In this document: positions 50,021 through 59,193 of the stretch, one piece after another
How the letters are laid out: each line of letters opens with the position of its first letter
Numbering within the stretch: the first letter of the stretch is position 1
Source of the DNA: JBBRYW01 sp038253945
Lineage (GTDB): Bacteria > Actinomycetota > Thermoleophilia > Gaiellales > Gaiellaceae
Length of the DNA stretch: 64,000 nucleotides
NCBI GenBank assembly: GCA_038253945.1
Contig: JBBSGR010000012.1
Location: forward strand, 26,012-90,011
Reading direction: 5' to 3'
Notes under the pieces: model-generated
Database searches by the model: none
Seen by the model: the letters and a program-made list of their open reading frames with translations, nothing else
What the model was told of the DNA's origin: nothing
Made by a program: the position numbers and the translations under genes

Positions 50021-50151
50021 CCGACAGCGTCTCGCAGCAAGAGAATCACGATCACCCACGCGGCCGCGCCGGCGACGAGCGCCACGAGCGCTCCGGCGAG
50101 ACGCAGGAAGACCTCCTGCTGAGTCGGCTCGTTTCGTCTAGCCGCCGGCAT
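50017..50151 (-). CDS. Small single-TM protein
   Basis: 44 residues, MPAARRNEPTQQEVFLRLAG, then one hydrophobic helix (ALVALVAGAAAWVIVILLL) and RDAVG. It starts inside the last codons of the CopC-CopD gene and ends against the third ctaG, so it is a fourth-frame small ORF in an otherwise gene-free gap. Support is its composition and position only. Confidence 0.4.
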   Translation of the reverse strand: MPAARRNEPTQQEVFLRLAGALVALVAGAAAWVIVILLLRDAVG

Positions 50152-51871
50152 GATCGACCAGTGTGACGTTGAACGGCGTGCTCCCGGGCGGCACGATCTC
50201 CAGGCCGAGGCCCCAGCGGCCGACCATGACGAGCGCGGGCGCCGAGCGGCCGAAGACGCCCGGGGAGCGCTCGGGCAGGTGGTAGGCGAGCTGACTCATC
50301 TCCATGTCGAGCATCGTGAACCTGGCAGTCACGTTGGCACCGCGCACGGGCTTCCCGTCTTTCGTGACACGGATGGAGAACGAATTCGGAACGGCGGCTC
50401 GATTCGGGCTGACGTTGACGGTCACCCGGTACGGGCCGCTCTCGAGCGTGCTCTTGACCGGCCCCGGCCCGACGCGAGCAGCGACGGCGCCGAGGTTGGC
50501 GAGCGCCTTCGCGGGCGGAGGAAGGCTCGAGAGGACTCCAGCCGCGAAGAGCGCGCCGACGACGAGGAGCACCTGGCCTGCGACGAGACGAAGCAACACC
50601 GTCGCGCCCGTGGGGCCGATCTCGGGCCGGGTGCGCGCATCGATCAGGCGCGGGAGGGCGAAGACAAGGTTGCCTGCAGCGAGTACGAGAGCGGCCGCGA
50701 GCAGCACGAGCTTCACGTCGAGGGCGTGCCCGTAGGCGGTGTCGAGCAGCGAGCCGAGCGTCGGGAGCCACTTCAGCGCCTCCGCTATGCCCGTGGCGAT
50801 GAGAACCGAGACGGCGGTGAAGGCCGTCAGGGCGAATCGCGGCACGACGACCGCAAGGCTCTCCACGCGCCTCCTGCCCGGCAGCGAGAGCCAGAGGACG
50901 ACGAGGCCCACGAGACCTCCCACCCAGACCGAGCCGGAGACCAGGTGAAGCCAGTCGAAGAAGACCGTGGTCTCCCAGGGAGATGCCTGGGCCGCGTGCC
51001 CCGCCGCGGACGGGACGACGAGGGCCGCGAGCCCGGTGGCGACGGCACCGAGGAGCGCGAGGATCGCGACCGTTGGCCGCTCCCGCCGCTCGGGCCGGTC
51101 CAGCTTGATCGCGAGCCACGCCGCCAGCGCGAGCAGCGCGAGGAGGAGCTCGAGGTCGAGGTAGCCGCGGCCGAAGGTCGTCACGCGCAGCAGGGGGACG
51201 ACGCCACCGAGATCGAAGCTCGAGCGGAGGGCGAACTTCGCCGTCGCCATCACGGCGTAGATCGGCGTCGCGACCAGCGCGACGCCGATCGAGACGGCGA
51301 GTGCCCCAGACAGCGCGCGGAGCGATGTCCCGGGCACACGGCTGGGTAGCGACCGAGCGAGCACGAGCCGCATCACGAGCAGTCCGACCGCCGTCGCCAG
51401 TGAGAGGAAGACGAGCCAGCGGGCGATCAGAAGCGGAGGCGTGGCCGCCGTCTCGCTCGTCGACGGGATCACGAACTGCGGCGCGGGGCCGGGGTTCGGG
51501 CCGACGGCGAACGTGAACGCCCCGCGCACCGGATGCCCGTCGGCCGAGATCACCCGCCAGAATACGAGGTACCAGCCCTCAGGCAGGTGACGAACAGGCA
51601 CGGCGACCCCGTCTGGGTTGGTCGGAGGATGGCTCGGCGGCGCGGTCGCCTGCTGGTGCCCTCCGGCATCCGTGACCGAGACGACCGAGAAGCGCGCCTC
51701 CACGCGCTCCGAGTACGTCAGCGTGACCATCGCCGGCGGCTGGTTCAGGGTGACGCTCGCCGAGGGGCTCGTGCGGAGCAGCGCGGCGTGCGCCCACGCC
51801 GAGGCCGGAGCAGCCAGGAAGACCACGGCAGCGAGCCCGCAGAGCATGGTGCCTCGCGGCGAGCGCCTCAT
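50138..51871 (-). CDS. CopC-CopD fusion copper resistance protein
   Basis: 577 residues. A signal peptide ends at SAWAHAALLRTSP, giving the mature N-terminal His typical of CopC (AHAALLRTSPSASVTLNQP). The CopC beta-barrel domain is followed by about eight TM helices of the CopD type (FFDWLHLVSGSVWVGGLVGL, LDTAYGHALDVKLVLLAAAL) and a C-terminal extracytoplasmic domain (RVTVNVSPNRAAVPNSFSIR). It binds copper outside and imports or relays it. Overlaps the YcnI-like gene by ATGA. Confidence 0.9.
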   Translation of the reverse strand: MRRSPRGTMLCGLAAVVFLAAPASAWAHAALLRTSPSASVTLNQPPAMVTLTYSERVEARFSVVSVTDAGGHQQATAPPSHPPTNPDGVAVPVRHLPEGWYLVFWRVISADGHPVRGAFTFAVGPNPGPAPQFVIPSTSETAATPPLLIARWLVFLSLATAVGLLVMRLVLARSLPSRVPGTSLRALSGALAVSIGVALVATPIYAVMATAKFALRSSFDLGGVVPLLRVTTFGRGYLDLELLLALLALAAWLAIKLDRPERRERPTVAILALLGAVATGLAALVVPSAAGHAAQASPWETTVFFDWLHLVSGSVWVGGLVGLVVLWLSLPGRRRVESLAVVVPRFALTAFTAVSVLIATGIAEALKWLPTLGSLLDTAYGHALDVKLVLLAAALVLAAGNLVFALPRLIDARTRPEIGPTGATVLLRLVAGQVLLVVGALFAAGVLSSLPPPAKALANLGAVAARVGPGPVKSTLESGPYRVTVNVSPNRAAVPNSFSIRVTKDGKPVRGANVTARFTMLDMEMSQLAYHLPERSPGVFGRSAPALVMVGRWGLGLEIVPPGSTPFNVTLVDHAGG

Positions 51872-52455
51872 GTCAGCGGGCGCTTCCCGAGCGTCAGGGC
51901 AGCCACGGCGAGGATGCTGGCCAGAATCCCGACGGCGATCGCGACGATCGCGAGCGTCGAGCTACCGCCGCCGCCGAGCGACGAGACGGCGTCTACGACC
52001 GGGGCAGGAGTGTCGGAGCTTTCCGGACCGCTCCAGTCCACCACGGTGCCGTCCGAGTACGTCTGGCGGACGGTGAAGCGGTAGTTCTTGCTCGACGCCG
52101 CGCTCGCGTCGAACCTGAACACCGCATCCTCGCTGGTCGGTACCGAGCCGCCGGCCCAGGTCACCCGCTGGACGACGGCCTGCTCGCCGGAGCCCTGGGC
52201 CTGCACGCTTCGCTTCCAGCCCTGTTCGGGCTCGAACGAGTCGACGGCGAACCCGTCAGGCACCGTCAGCTCGATCTTCGTCGTCTTCGCGCCCTCCTTC
52301 TCCGTCGGCACGGAGAGCGTGAACTGCTGCAAATCCTTCGACTTCGCGACGGGCGGGCTCACCGTCGCGTGCGCCCAGGCGTGGGCGGGCAGGAGCAGCG
52401 CCGCCGCGGCGGCGCTCACCAAGGCAGGAGAGCTGCGCGCGCTGAGTCTCATCAT
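51868..52455 (-). CDS. YcnI-like (DUF1775) secreted copper-binding protein
   Basis: 195 residues: signal peptide ending ALLLPAHAWAHATVSPPVAK, so the mature protein starts with the copper-binding His. The YcnI core follows (TTKIELTVPDGFAVDSFEPE, GWKRSVQAQGSG, TWAGGSVPTSEDAVFRFDAS), and a C-terminal TM anchor (LAIVAIAVGILASILAVAAL). In this family a Cu(II) site is formed by the first His and a Trp/Glu. Immediately upstream of CopC-CopD. Confidence 0.9.
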   Translation of the reverse strand: MMRLSARSSPALVSAAAAALLLPAHAWAHATVSPPVAKSKDLQQFTLSVPTEKEGAKTTKIELTVPDGFAVDSFEPEQGWKRSVQAQGSGEQAVVQRVTWAGGSVPTSEDAVFRFDASAASSKNYRFTVRQTYSDGTVVDWSGPESSDTPAPVVDAVSSLGGGGSSTLAIVAIAVGILASILAVAALTLGKRPLT

Positions 52456-52501
52456 CGACCTCCTCTGAGTGGTACCCCCGAGCCTGGCCCGGGGGATTCG
52501 G

Positions 52502-53152
52502 CTAAGCCGTCAGAGGAGGTCGCGGCGGCGCACGCGACCCGAGCGCGAGCGGCCGGAACGCGGCCGCCACCGCACTCCTGGGGCGCGGCGAGGCGGGCAG
52601 CGCGGGCCGCCGTGCACGAAGCCTCGGCCGACGCAGAACTTCGAGCGTGCGCCGCAGCCAGACCAAGAGGTACCCGGCTGCGGCGACGAGAGCGGCCGCG
52701 AACAGCGAGAGTGCCGCCAGAATGGGAGCAGCGTCCCGGTGCGCGGGCCCGAGCAGGCAGTGAAGACCATGGAAGCCGAGGCCCGCGCGAGCGTGGATCC
52801 ACGACTCCACGCCGGCGAAGGCGAGGATTGTCACCAGCCAGAGCCCGCTCGCGCGGACGAGGACGGGCGCTATGCGGGGCGCGGGAGGACGCAGAGAGCC
52901 CTCGCCGACCAGAAGGTGGCGCTGCCGCACCGCTGCCGTCGCCAGGCCGAGCACGATCGCCGCCAGCAACGCCGCCGTGCCGAGGGCGACGACGGTCAAC
53001 TCGAGCACGCTCGGCCCACCGGCGAGCTGACCCAGGCGCATTGACTCGAGCGTCGGTCTCGGTGCGAGCGCGTAAGCCAGCGTGCGGCCCGACACGACGA
53101 CGAGGCCGGCGACACCCGCCCAGCCGGCGAGGCGGAAGAGGCGCCGTGTCAT
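52502..53152 (-). CDS. Membrane protein of copper cluster, unknown
   Basis: 216 residues, about four TM helices, ATG 53,152 overlapping the lipoprotein stop by ATGA. It has no recognised family motif. The C-terminal ~50 residues are Arg/Pro/Ala-rich. Co-transcription with the lipoprotein and the 53,994 gene is likely. Confidence 0.6.
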   Translation of the reverse strand: MTRRLFRLAGWAGVAGLVVVSGRTLAYALAPRPTLESMRLGQLAGGPSVLELTVVALGTAALLAAIVLGLATAAVRQRHLLVGEGSLRPPAPRIAPVLVRASGLWLVTILAFAGVESWIHARAGLGFHGLHCLLGPAHRDAAPILAALSLFAAALVAAAGYLLVWLRRTLEVLRRPRLRARRPALPASPRPRSAVAAAFRPLALGSRAPPRPPLTA

Positions 53153-53997
53153 CGCACCTTCAGCGTGTACGGCGCGGTCAGCACCTTGCCGCCGACCTGC
53201 GCCTGGAGGAACAGCCGCCACACGCCCGGCAGCGGCACGAGCACGCCGACGGTGAGCTTGCCGGGCGCCGTCGACGTGCCCCGAACCCTGGCCGCGCCGA
53301 GAATGCTCGTGCAGCCGGGGGTGCTCGGGCCGCAGACGTGGGTGTGGAAGTAGTCGAGCGACCCCGCGGCGAAGAAGATCGCGTGCGCGAGCGCGCCGTA
53401 GTAGGGGGTGAACGTGGCCGGCCGCGCGTGCGGGTCGCGAACCGTGACCTCGAGGAAGCTCGGCGTCAGAGCGCGCAGCCCGGAGCCGCCGTGGAGCGCG
53501 AAGCGGTAGCCCTCGACGGTGACGACGGGATGAAACGGCGGCAGCTTCCCCCTGGGATCCCCCTTCCCGACCTGAATCGTCTTGAAGAGCTGGAAGTTCC
53601 GTATGTTCGAGAGGCTCGGGTAGGCGTCGATGACGACGCGGTAGCGGCCGGGACCCGGAAACGTCAGCGCCTGGGTGAAGCGACCGCCGGACCCGATCGG
53701 CGGATGCCGGTGGATGATCGTCGAGAGATCGTCGCGGACGATGATCAGATGGACGCCGGTGTGCGGTCCGGGCCCATGCCTGTACGCGGTCAGCGGCTGA
53801 CCCGACGGCTGACGGATGACGAAGGAGAGATCCTCCGTCCGGCCGGACTTGGCCGGCCCTGCCGGCTCGAAGTCCGCGAGGCTGAACGTGCGCGCGGCCC
53901 GGATCGTCGGCACGATCGGTTGTGCGTTCGAGCCGCCGCACCCGGCAGCGGCGAGTGCGAGCGCGGCGAGCGCGGCGATCCGTGTCGTCGTCGTCAC
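53149..53997 (-). CDS. Lipoprotein of copper cluster (YtkA-like)
   Basis: 282 residues. The signal peptide and lipobox are LAALALAAAGCGG, so it is lipid-anchored at Cys20. Two similar beta-rich repeats follow; the first contains GVHLIIVRDDLSTIIHRHPP and the second LAHAIFFAAGSLDYFHTHVC. The clustered His (HRH, HTH) suggests metal binding at the cell surface. The start codon overlaps the previous gene (GTGA-like). Confidence 0.7.
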   Translation of the reverse strand: MTTTTRIAALAALALAAAGCGGSNAQPIVPTIRAARTFSLADFEPAGPAKSGRTEDLSFVIRQPSGQPLTAYRHGPGPHTGVHLIIVRDDLSTIIHRHPPIGSGGRFTQALTFPGPGRYRVVIDAYPSLSNIRNFQLFKTIQVGKGDPRGKLPPFHPVVTVEGYRFALHGGSGLRALTPSFLEVTVRDPHARPATFTPYYGALAHAIFFAAGSLDYFHTHVCGPSTPGCTSILGAARVRGTSTAPGKLTVGVLVPLPGVWRLFLQAQVGGKVLTAPYTLKVR

Positions 53998-55475
53998 AGT
54001 CCCGGAGGGAAAACGTACCGACTGTGCGGCGGGACGTAGCCGTTGACCTCGAGCACGATCTGGGAGTGCCGGCCGAGCGGGATCGCGCGGAGGTCGCCGC
54101 GCCAGGGCCTTCCAGCGACGAAAGCGAGCACCCTGCCGCCGGAACGGGCCGTGAATCCAGCGATCCGCTCGCCTGTCAGCGGCTCCCCCCAGAGCTCGAA
54201 GAAGCGACCGAGCGTCAGCCTGCGATCGAGCTGAATCACGCCGGTCGGCTCGACCGTGCGCGCGGGATATGAGCAGCGGCCGCCGCGGACATATGCGCCC
54301 TCACGCCTGTGCGGCGGCGCGATGCCCACGCCGGCCGGGATGATCACCACGCGCTCGTTCGCGAAGATCTCGAGGTGCGCGCCGAAGCGGGCTCTCCCGC
54401 CTGTCCGGCAGCGAAGCTCGCCCACCGGGAGGGCCCGCTCCACCCGCGCGCTGATCGGCTTCGGCTGGTAGCGCGGGCCGGTGCCGATCGGACGCATCTG
54501 CGCCCAGACCGAAGGCTTGGGTGTTGGCGGCGAGATTCGCACCCGCTGGTCGAAACTGCTCAGCCGATCGACCATGAAGTGGGCGGGCGCGATCATCTCG
54601 GCCCTGACGACCCGCCGATCCGGACGCACGAAGAGCCGGAACCAGGCGGGGAAATCCGCGTCCGGCCGGAATGCAGCGAGAACTCTGACGGGGCTCCCCT
54701 CCAGGCTCGAGCGACCGACGAGCCGCGCTCCGGCGGCACCCGACCACATGAAGCTCGGAACGCGCACGCCGGTCGCCTCGGTCTGCTTCCAGGGGCCGCG
54801 CTTGTCAGAGTCCCACCGCTTCGCTCCGATCACGACGGCCCTCGAGCCGTCGGAGGTGACGTAGCTCATCCGGTCGGGCGCGCGAAAGAGGAAGCGGGCC
54901 GTGATGCCGGAGAGGCCGGAGCTGAGCGTCTCGTCGACGCGGAAGCTCCGGATGCGCGACATCCTGCGATTCACCGCGCGGAGAAGGCCGTCCGCGGCTG
55001 GTGGTAACTGCCGAGGCAGGACAAAGGCCGCTCTGGCCGGCCGCTTGCCGTTAAGGTCGACCGTGACTCTCAGCGCAAGCCGCTTGCGCAAGGCGCGGGG
55101 CGCTGCGACACGGAAGCAGCTTGCGCCGCAGGAGGTCGCGGCGACTCGTTGCCTCCCGACCGTGATCGCCACCGCGTCCTTCGGGATCGGCTTCGTGTCG
55201 GCTGGAATCACGGTGATGTCGACCGGCCCGCTCGGGCGGACGCGCAGTCCCACCAGGACGTCTCCCGCTCGACCGGCGATCATCAGCGCGGGGCGCTCGG
55301 CGCGTGCCGCCGGCAGAGCCGCCGGCGTAAGCAAGGACGGCCCGGCCGAGGAGGAGCCGCTCGAGATCCACTTCACCGCCGCGATTGCCAGGCCGACCAC
55401 GGCGATCGCAACGGCGAGCACGATCCACTGCCGGACCGGCCGCGACCCGCGAGCGATGTCGGCGCCTCGGCTCAT
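53994..55475 (-). CDS. Membrane-anchored protein with LolA-like domain
   Basis: 493 residues, ATG 55,475. One N-terminal TM helix (WIVLAVAIAVVGLAIAAVKW) anchors a long extracytoplasmic part. About residues 195-330 (LLRAVNRRMSRIRSFRVDET, then FRAPDRMSYVTSDGSRAVVI) have the alternating pattern of LolA/LppX-like lipoprotein-binding folds. The remainder has two beta-rich regions. First gene of the copper-side operon, whose promoter faces that of the NlpC/P60 gene. The substrate is unknown. Confidence 0.65.
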   Translation of the reverse strand: MSRGADIARGSRPVRQWIVLAVAIAVVGLAIAAVKWISSGSSSAGPSLLTPAALPAARAERPALMIAGRAGDVLVGLRVRPSGPVDITVIPADTKPIPKDAVAITVGRQRVAATSCGASCFRVAAPRALRKRLALRVTVDLNGKRPARAAFVLPRQLPPAADGLLRAVNRRMSRIRSFRVDETLSSGLSGITARFLFRAPDRMSYVTSDGSRAVVIGAKRWDSDKRGPWKQTEATGVRVPSFMWSGAAGARLVGRSSLEGSPVRVLAAFRPDADFPAWFRLFVRPDRRVVRAEMIAPAHFMVDRLSSFDQRVRISPPTPKPSVWAQMRPIGTGPRYQPKPISARVERALPVGELRCRTGGRARFGAHLEIFANERVVIIPAGVGIAPPHRREGAYVRGGRCSYPARTVEPTGVIQLDRRLTLGRFFELWGEPLTGERIAGFTARSGGRVLAFVAGRPWRGDLRAIPLGRHSQIVLEVNGYVPPHSRYVFPPGL

Positions 55476-55632
55476 CTGCTGTCTCCTTACGGCTCGATGG
55501 CCGCCTCGGACTGGTCCGCTCCGACGGTAGCTGTCGGCACGCCGAAGGGGCGGCACTGGGCCGCCCCTCGAAGATCGCTGCCACGACTCTCAACGTTGCG
55601 GGCGCACGCGCCCACGAGTACCGTGACCCGCT

Positions 55633-56628
55633 GTGGCGACGGCGGGCAAGCGATCATTTCTCCTCGGCTGCGTGGTCGCCCTTGCGCTCACGGCGAGCGC
55701 CCACGCGGCAGGTCTCGGTGTGGCGGAGGTCCGCGCGCCGAACGGCTCGCTGGCCGCGACCGCCGGGGTCGGCCCGTTCTCGTACGGCCGGACGCTTCAG
55801 ATCGGGTCGGCAGTCGCAACCGGCCGGGGAGTCGAGCTGCGGAATGTCTCGATGCTGGGCGGGCGAATCTGGGTCGGGCGCATCTTCGTTCCGTACCGCG
55901 GCCTGCGGGAAGCCGACGTTGCGACGCTCATCGTCGGCGGCCGAACCATGCAGCCGACCACGAACGGGCTGATCCCGCTCGCTCCGCACACCTACCTGGT
56001 CGTCCTGCAGAAGGCCGTGATCCCGGGACGGCACCGCGAGAGCGCCGGCGTCGTCGGGGTACGTCTCTACGTGGGCGACCCGGGCCTCGGCGTCAAGCCC
56101 GGCACGCAGCTGCTGGTCGGCGTCGCCCACTCCGCCGTCCGTGCCCGCGGCAATCGTCACCAGCTGCCCGCCTCGATTCTCGGCTTCGCTCCGGGCCAGC
56201 TTCTCGCCGCGGGGCCGAGCGTGCCCGAGCCCTTCTCGCCCGTGGGCAACTCGGTCGGCGCGCGCGTCGTCGCCATCGCCGAGCGCTACCTCGGCGTTCC
56301 ATACGTCTGGGGCGGCGCGGATCCGCTCACCGGCTTCGACTGCTCCGGCTTCACGATGTTCGTCTACCACCAGCTCGGGATCGACCTCACGCACTTCAGC
56401 GGCGCGCAGTGGTACGAGGGCGCGCGCGTGCCACCGGGCGAGCTGCAGCCCGGCGACCTCGTCTTCTTCGAGGCCGGGGCGAACGGGCCGGGCCATGAGG
56501 GGATCTACATCGGGGGCGGGCGCTTCATCCACGCGCCGCACACGGGCGACGTCGTCAAGATCTCGTCGCTTTCGGAGCCGTGGTACGCCCTGCAGTACGT
56601 CGGCGCCGTGCGGCCGGCCTCGCGCTGA
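55633..56628 (+). CDS. NlpC/P60-family peptidoglycan hydrolase
   Basis: 331 residues from GTG 55,633: signal peptide (CVVALALTASAHA), ~200 residues of unrecognised beta-rich sequence, then the NlpC/P60 domain: GVPYVWGGADPLTGFDCSGF (catalytic Cys), GHEGIYIGGGRFIHAPHTGD (His and the third residue). It cleaves the D-Glu/DAP or similar linkage of the cell wall; the upstream part may bind wall or a partner. Confidence 0.9.
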   Translation: MATAGKRSFLLGCVVALALTASAHAAGLGVAEVRAPNGSLAATAGVGPFSYGRTLQIGSAVATGRGVELRNVSMLGGRIWVGRIFVPYRGLREADVATLIVGGRTMQPTTNGLIPLAPHTYLVVLQKAVIPGRHRESAGVVGVRLYVGDPGLGVKPGTQLLVGVAHSAVRARGNRHQLPASILGFAPGQLLAAGPSVPEPFSPVGNSVGARVVAIAERYLGVPYVWGGADPLTGFDCSGFTMFVYHQLGIDLTHFSGAQWYEGARVPPGELQPGDLVFFEAGANGPGHEGIYIGGGRFIHAPHTGDVVKISSLSEPWYALQYVGAVRPASR

Positions 56629-56729
56629 CCCGAAGAGGGCCTCAGAGTCTCTAAGGCTTTCGACAGGGCGTGCGGCCAAGCGCCTCAGTTCATCCTGATG
56701 AAGCCGTTGGATCGGAGGAGCTTGCCGAG

Positions 56730-57995
56730 CTACTCGCAGTCGACTCCGGCGGGCAGCGGCACGGGCGCATAGCACGCTGCCCGCGGGCCCTCGCCGGTCG
56801 TGACCGGGAAGCGAGTGATCTCCCCGCCCGCGCGATCCCTGAAGACGACCTCCGCGAGGCGTTGCCCCTCGGCGAAGTGCACGGCCGGGATTTCGTAGAG
56901 CACGAACCCGTCGCGCGGCTCGACTGTTGCATTCTCGCCGCCGGCGAAATGCAGCATGACCGAGGCGACCCGAGGCGATACCGAGGCGAAGAGCAGGGCG
57001 TCGTCGCGCGTCGGCAGGAACCGGGTCGCTATCCCGCCGTCGTGCTCGTACCCCTTCGGCGAGCAGCGCCCGAGCGCCACCGGCTTTCCGTCCAGCTCGA
57101 GCCAGGCGCAGCGGCCCTCGTACCGTGTGGGGGCCGTCCAGATAATCGCCGGCCCGTGCGCCGTGTCGATCTCGAGCGACTTCTCCTTCTCGTCAACGAG
57201 CGCATCCACCGGGGGAACTTGCAACGCCCCTTCCGAGCCGCCCGCGGCCTCCGTGACGAGGTTGCCGTCGCCGTCCAGCCCGACGACCGCGGAGATCCGG
57301 TGGCCGCGCTCGAGATGCTCCTTCGGGACGTCGTAGGCGAAGAAGCCGGCATCGATGGGCGCGCCGACCCAGACGACGCGCGGACGGACGACGGCTCCGT
57401 CCTCGAAGCGGATCTCGACCCGCTCCACCCACTTCGAGTGGGCGAAGCCCTCGATGTAATCGGGCGGATACTTGTCGAGGTCCGGTGGCCGCCCAGCCGG
57501 GCCGGCCGGGATCGATCCGGACCTCCCCCACGAGATGCTGAGCGGCACGGTTCCGAGCCGGTCGCAGCCGCCGCTCGCCCGGCTCCACTGCTCGCAGAGC
57601 CCGCCGTACTTCGTGGGAGCGACGAAGAGCGTGTGCAGCTTGTCGGCGAAGTAGGCCTCCATCACCTTCCGCGTCTGGCCGGCGATCACGCCGGTCCGCC
57701 ACTCCGGGATGGGAGCGCCGTCGTCGAGCGTCGCGAAGCCCTTGACCACCGTCTCGGGCGCCGGCTCGCCCTCGAAGAAGCGCAGGATCGGCTCGTGCAG
57801 GCCGAGAGCGGGGGCGGCGACGGCGACCGCCACGAGCGCCGCGGCCAAAGGCACCAGCCGGCCGCGTCGAGACCGCCGGCGACCCGAAGCCGCGAGCTCG
57901 GCACGACGCCTGACGTCCGTCCAGTCGCCTCGCCCGTCGCGGCCCGCCAGCCGCTCGAGCCGGTCGGCGAGAGCCTGGTCAGCTCGCTCGTTCAT
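56730..57995 (-). CDS. Putative anti-sigma factor or sigma-linked membrane protein
   Basis: 421 residues from ATG 57,995, overlapping the sigma factor stop (ATGA), so translationally coupled. The N-terminus is cytosolic and charged (~50 residues), then one TM helix (LVPLAAALVAVAVAAPALGL) and a large extracytoplasmic part. No ZAS-type zinc motif is visible, so the assignment rests on coupling and topology only. Confidence 0.65.
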   Translation of the reverse strand: MNERADQALADRLERLAGRDGRGDWTDVRRRAELAASGRRRSRRGRLVPLAAALVAVAVAAPALGLHEPILRFFEGEPAPETVVKGFATLDDGAPIPEWRTGVIAGQTRKVMEAYFADKLHTLFVAPTKYGGLCEQWSRASGGCDRLGTVPLSISWGRSGSIPAGPAGRPPDLDKYPPDYIEGFAHSKWVERVEIRFEDGAVVRPRVVWVGAPIDAGFFAYDVPKEHLERGHRISAVVGLDGDGNLVTEAAGGSEGALQVPPVDALVDEKEKSLEIDTAHGPAIIWTAPTRYEGRCAWLELDGKPVALGRCSPKGYEHDGGIATRFLPTRDDALLFASVSPRVASVMLHFAGGENATVEPRDGFVLYEIPAVHFAEGQRLAEVVFRDRAGGEITRFPVTTGEGPRAACYAPVPLPAGVDCE

Positions 57996-58471
57996 CTCTC
58001 CACTCCTTCCAGCTCGAGGGCGCGCCGGAGGTCGGCGTGAGCGCGCGCGAGGGTCGCGGCGACCGTTCCTTCGTCCACCTCGCACAGCTCCGCGATGTCG
58101 GCGTAGCGAAGGTCGGCGAAGTAGCGCAGGAAGACGATCAGACGGCGACGCGGCGGCAGCGCGCGGATCGCCTCGGCGAGCGCCGGGTCGCCGTCGGACT
58201 CGACGAGGCCGAGGTCGAAGTCGTGCTCGATCGACCCTGTGAGCAGCCGGCCCCGCCGCAGGTCGAGCGCCTTGCGCAGGACGATCCTCCAGATCCAGGC
58301 CTCGAGCGAGCCGCCGCGGAACTGCCGCCGCTCGACGAGCGCACGGGCGAAGCCGTCCTGGACGGCGTCGTGTGCCGCGTCGAAGTCGCCCAAGACAGCC
58401 GCCGCGGCTCGCCGGAACCCCGCGTAGCGAGCGAGGTAGACCCGCTCGATCGCCTCCTCCCGTTCATCCAT
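57992..58471 (-). CDS. ECF-family RNA polymerase sigma factor
   Basis: 159 residues, ATG 58,471. Region 2: YLARYAGFRRAAAAVLGDFD, AAHDAVQDGFARALVERRQF. Region 4: ALPPRRRLIVFLRYFADLRY and ADIAELCEVDEGTVAATLAR, a helix-turn-helix for -35 recognition. Followed by the putative anti-sigma gene in the same operon. Confidence 0.93.
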   Translation of the reverse strand: MDEREEAIERVYLARYAGFRRAAAAVLGDFDAAHDAVQDGFARALVERRQFRGGSLEAWIWRIVLRKALDLRRGRLLTGSIEHDFDLGLVESDGDPALAEAIRALPPRRRLIVFLRYFADLRYADIAELCEVDEGTVAATLARAHADLRRALELEGVER

Positions 58472-58505
58472 CCTGGAGAGAGACGCTCCGCGCCGGGCCG
58501 ATTCT

Positions 58506-59135
58506 TTATCTATCCCCTGAGGACCGGAGCTCGCCGATCGGTGGCAGAGCGCGCCACGCCGCTTGCGCTCCTGCGCCGCACGAGCGCGACCCCGAAGGCC
58601 GCAAGCGTGGACAGCGAACCGGCAAGGAGAAGGAAGATCCAGGTCGTCGAGCCGTGCCCCGACGTTCGGAGACAGATTGGCCCGAGCCGGCAGAGGCAAC
58701 GCGCGCAGCCCCCGGCACGGGATCGTTCGCGATCGGGAACAGAAGATCGGCTTCCCGCCGCCCGTGCGGCCCGTCCGCCCAGCCGCGAAGACCGATCTCG
58801 ACGTCGCCGATCCCGCCCTTCGGCACGACGACGGTTGCCGAGTACTCGCCCCTCGGGTAAGCGCCGCGAGGCGCGAAGCCCCTTTTCGCAGCCGCACCGG
58901 ATGCGCTACGGAGTCGCACGAAGACGCCGCCCGCGCCGAACGGGTGCCGCTTTCCGTGCTCGTCGAGGTAGGTGAGCGTCCACCCAACCCTGAGCCGAGC
59001 TCCCGCGGGAGCGTCGAGCCGAATCCGCGTCGTGAGCGTTGCCTCGACACCCTCCTTGCCAGCCGCGGGAAGCGCCGAGACCAGAGCGGCAGCCGTGATG
59101 CCGAGAAGCCCAAGTGCGAAACGTCGCAATCTCAT
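58506..59135 (-). CDS. Secreted protein of unknown function, possible frameshift near its C-terminus
   Basis: About 209 residues from ATG 59,135, with a signal peptide (LGLLGITAAALVSALPAAGK) and a beta-rich middle (TRIRLDAPAGARLRVGWTLT, DVEIGLRGWADGPHGRREAD). The C-terminal part in this frame is Ser/Arg-rich and unlike a protein, while another frame reads STTWIFLLLAGSLSTLAAFG followed by a basic tail and a stop, a perfect C-terminal TM anchor. A frameshift near 58,690 would join the two. Downstream gene is the sigma factor. Confidence 0.55.
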   Translation of the reverse strand: MRLRRFALGLLGITAAALVSALPAAGKEGVEATLTTRIRLDAPAGARLRVGWTLTYLDEHGKRHPFGAGGVFVRLRSASGAAAKRGFAPRGAYPRGEYSATVVVPKGGIGDVEIGLRGWADGPHGRREADLLFPIANDPVPGAARVASAGSGQSVSERRGTARRPGSSFSLPVRCPRLRPSGSRSCGAGAQAAWRALPPIGELRSSGDR

Positions 59136-59193
59136 CGCGTGAGAGTAATACACCGCTCGTTACCGTGTGGTTCCGAGCCCGCGGAGCAATTCG

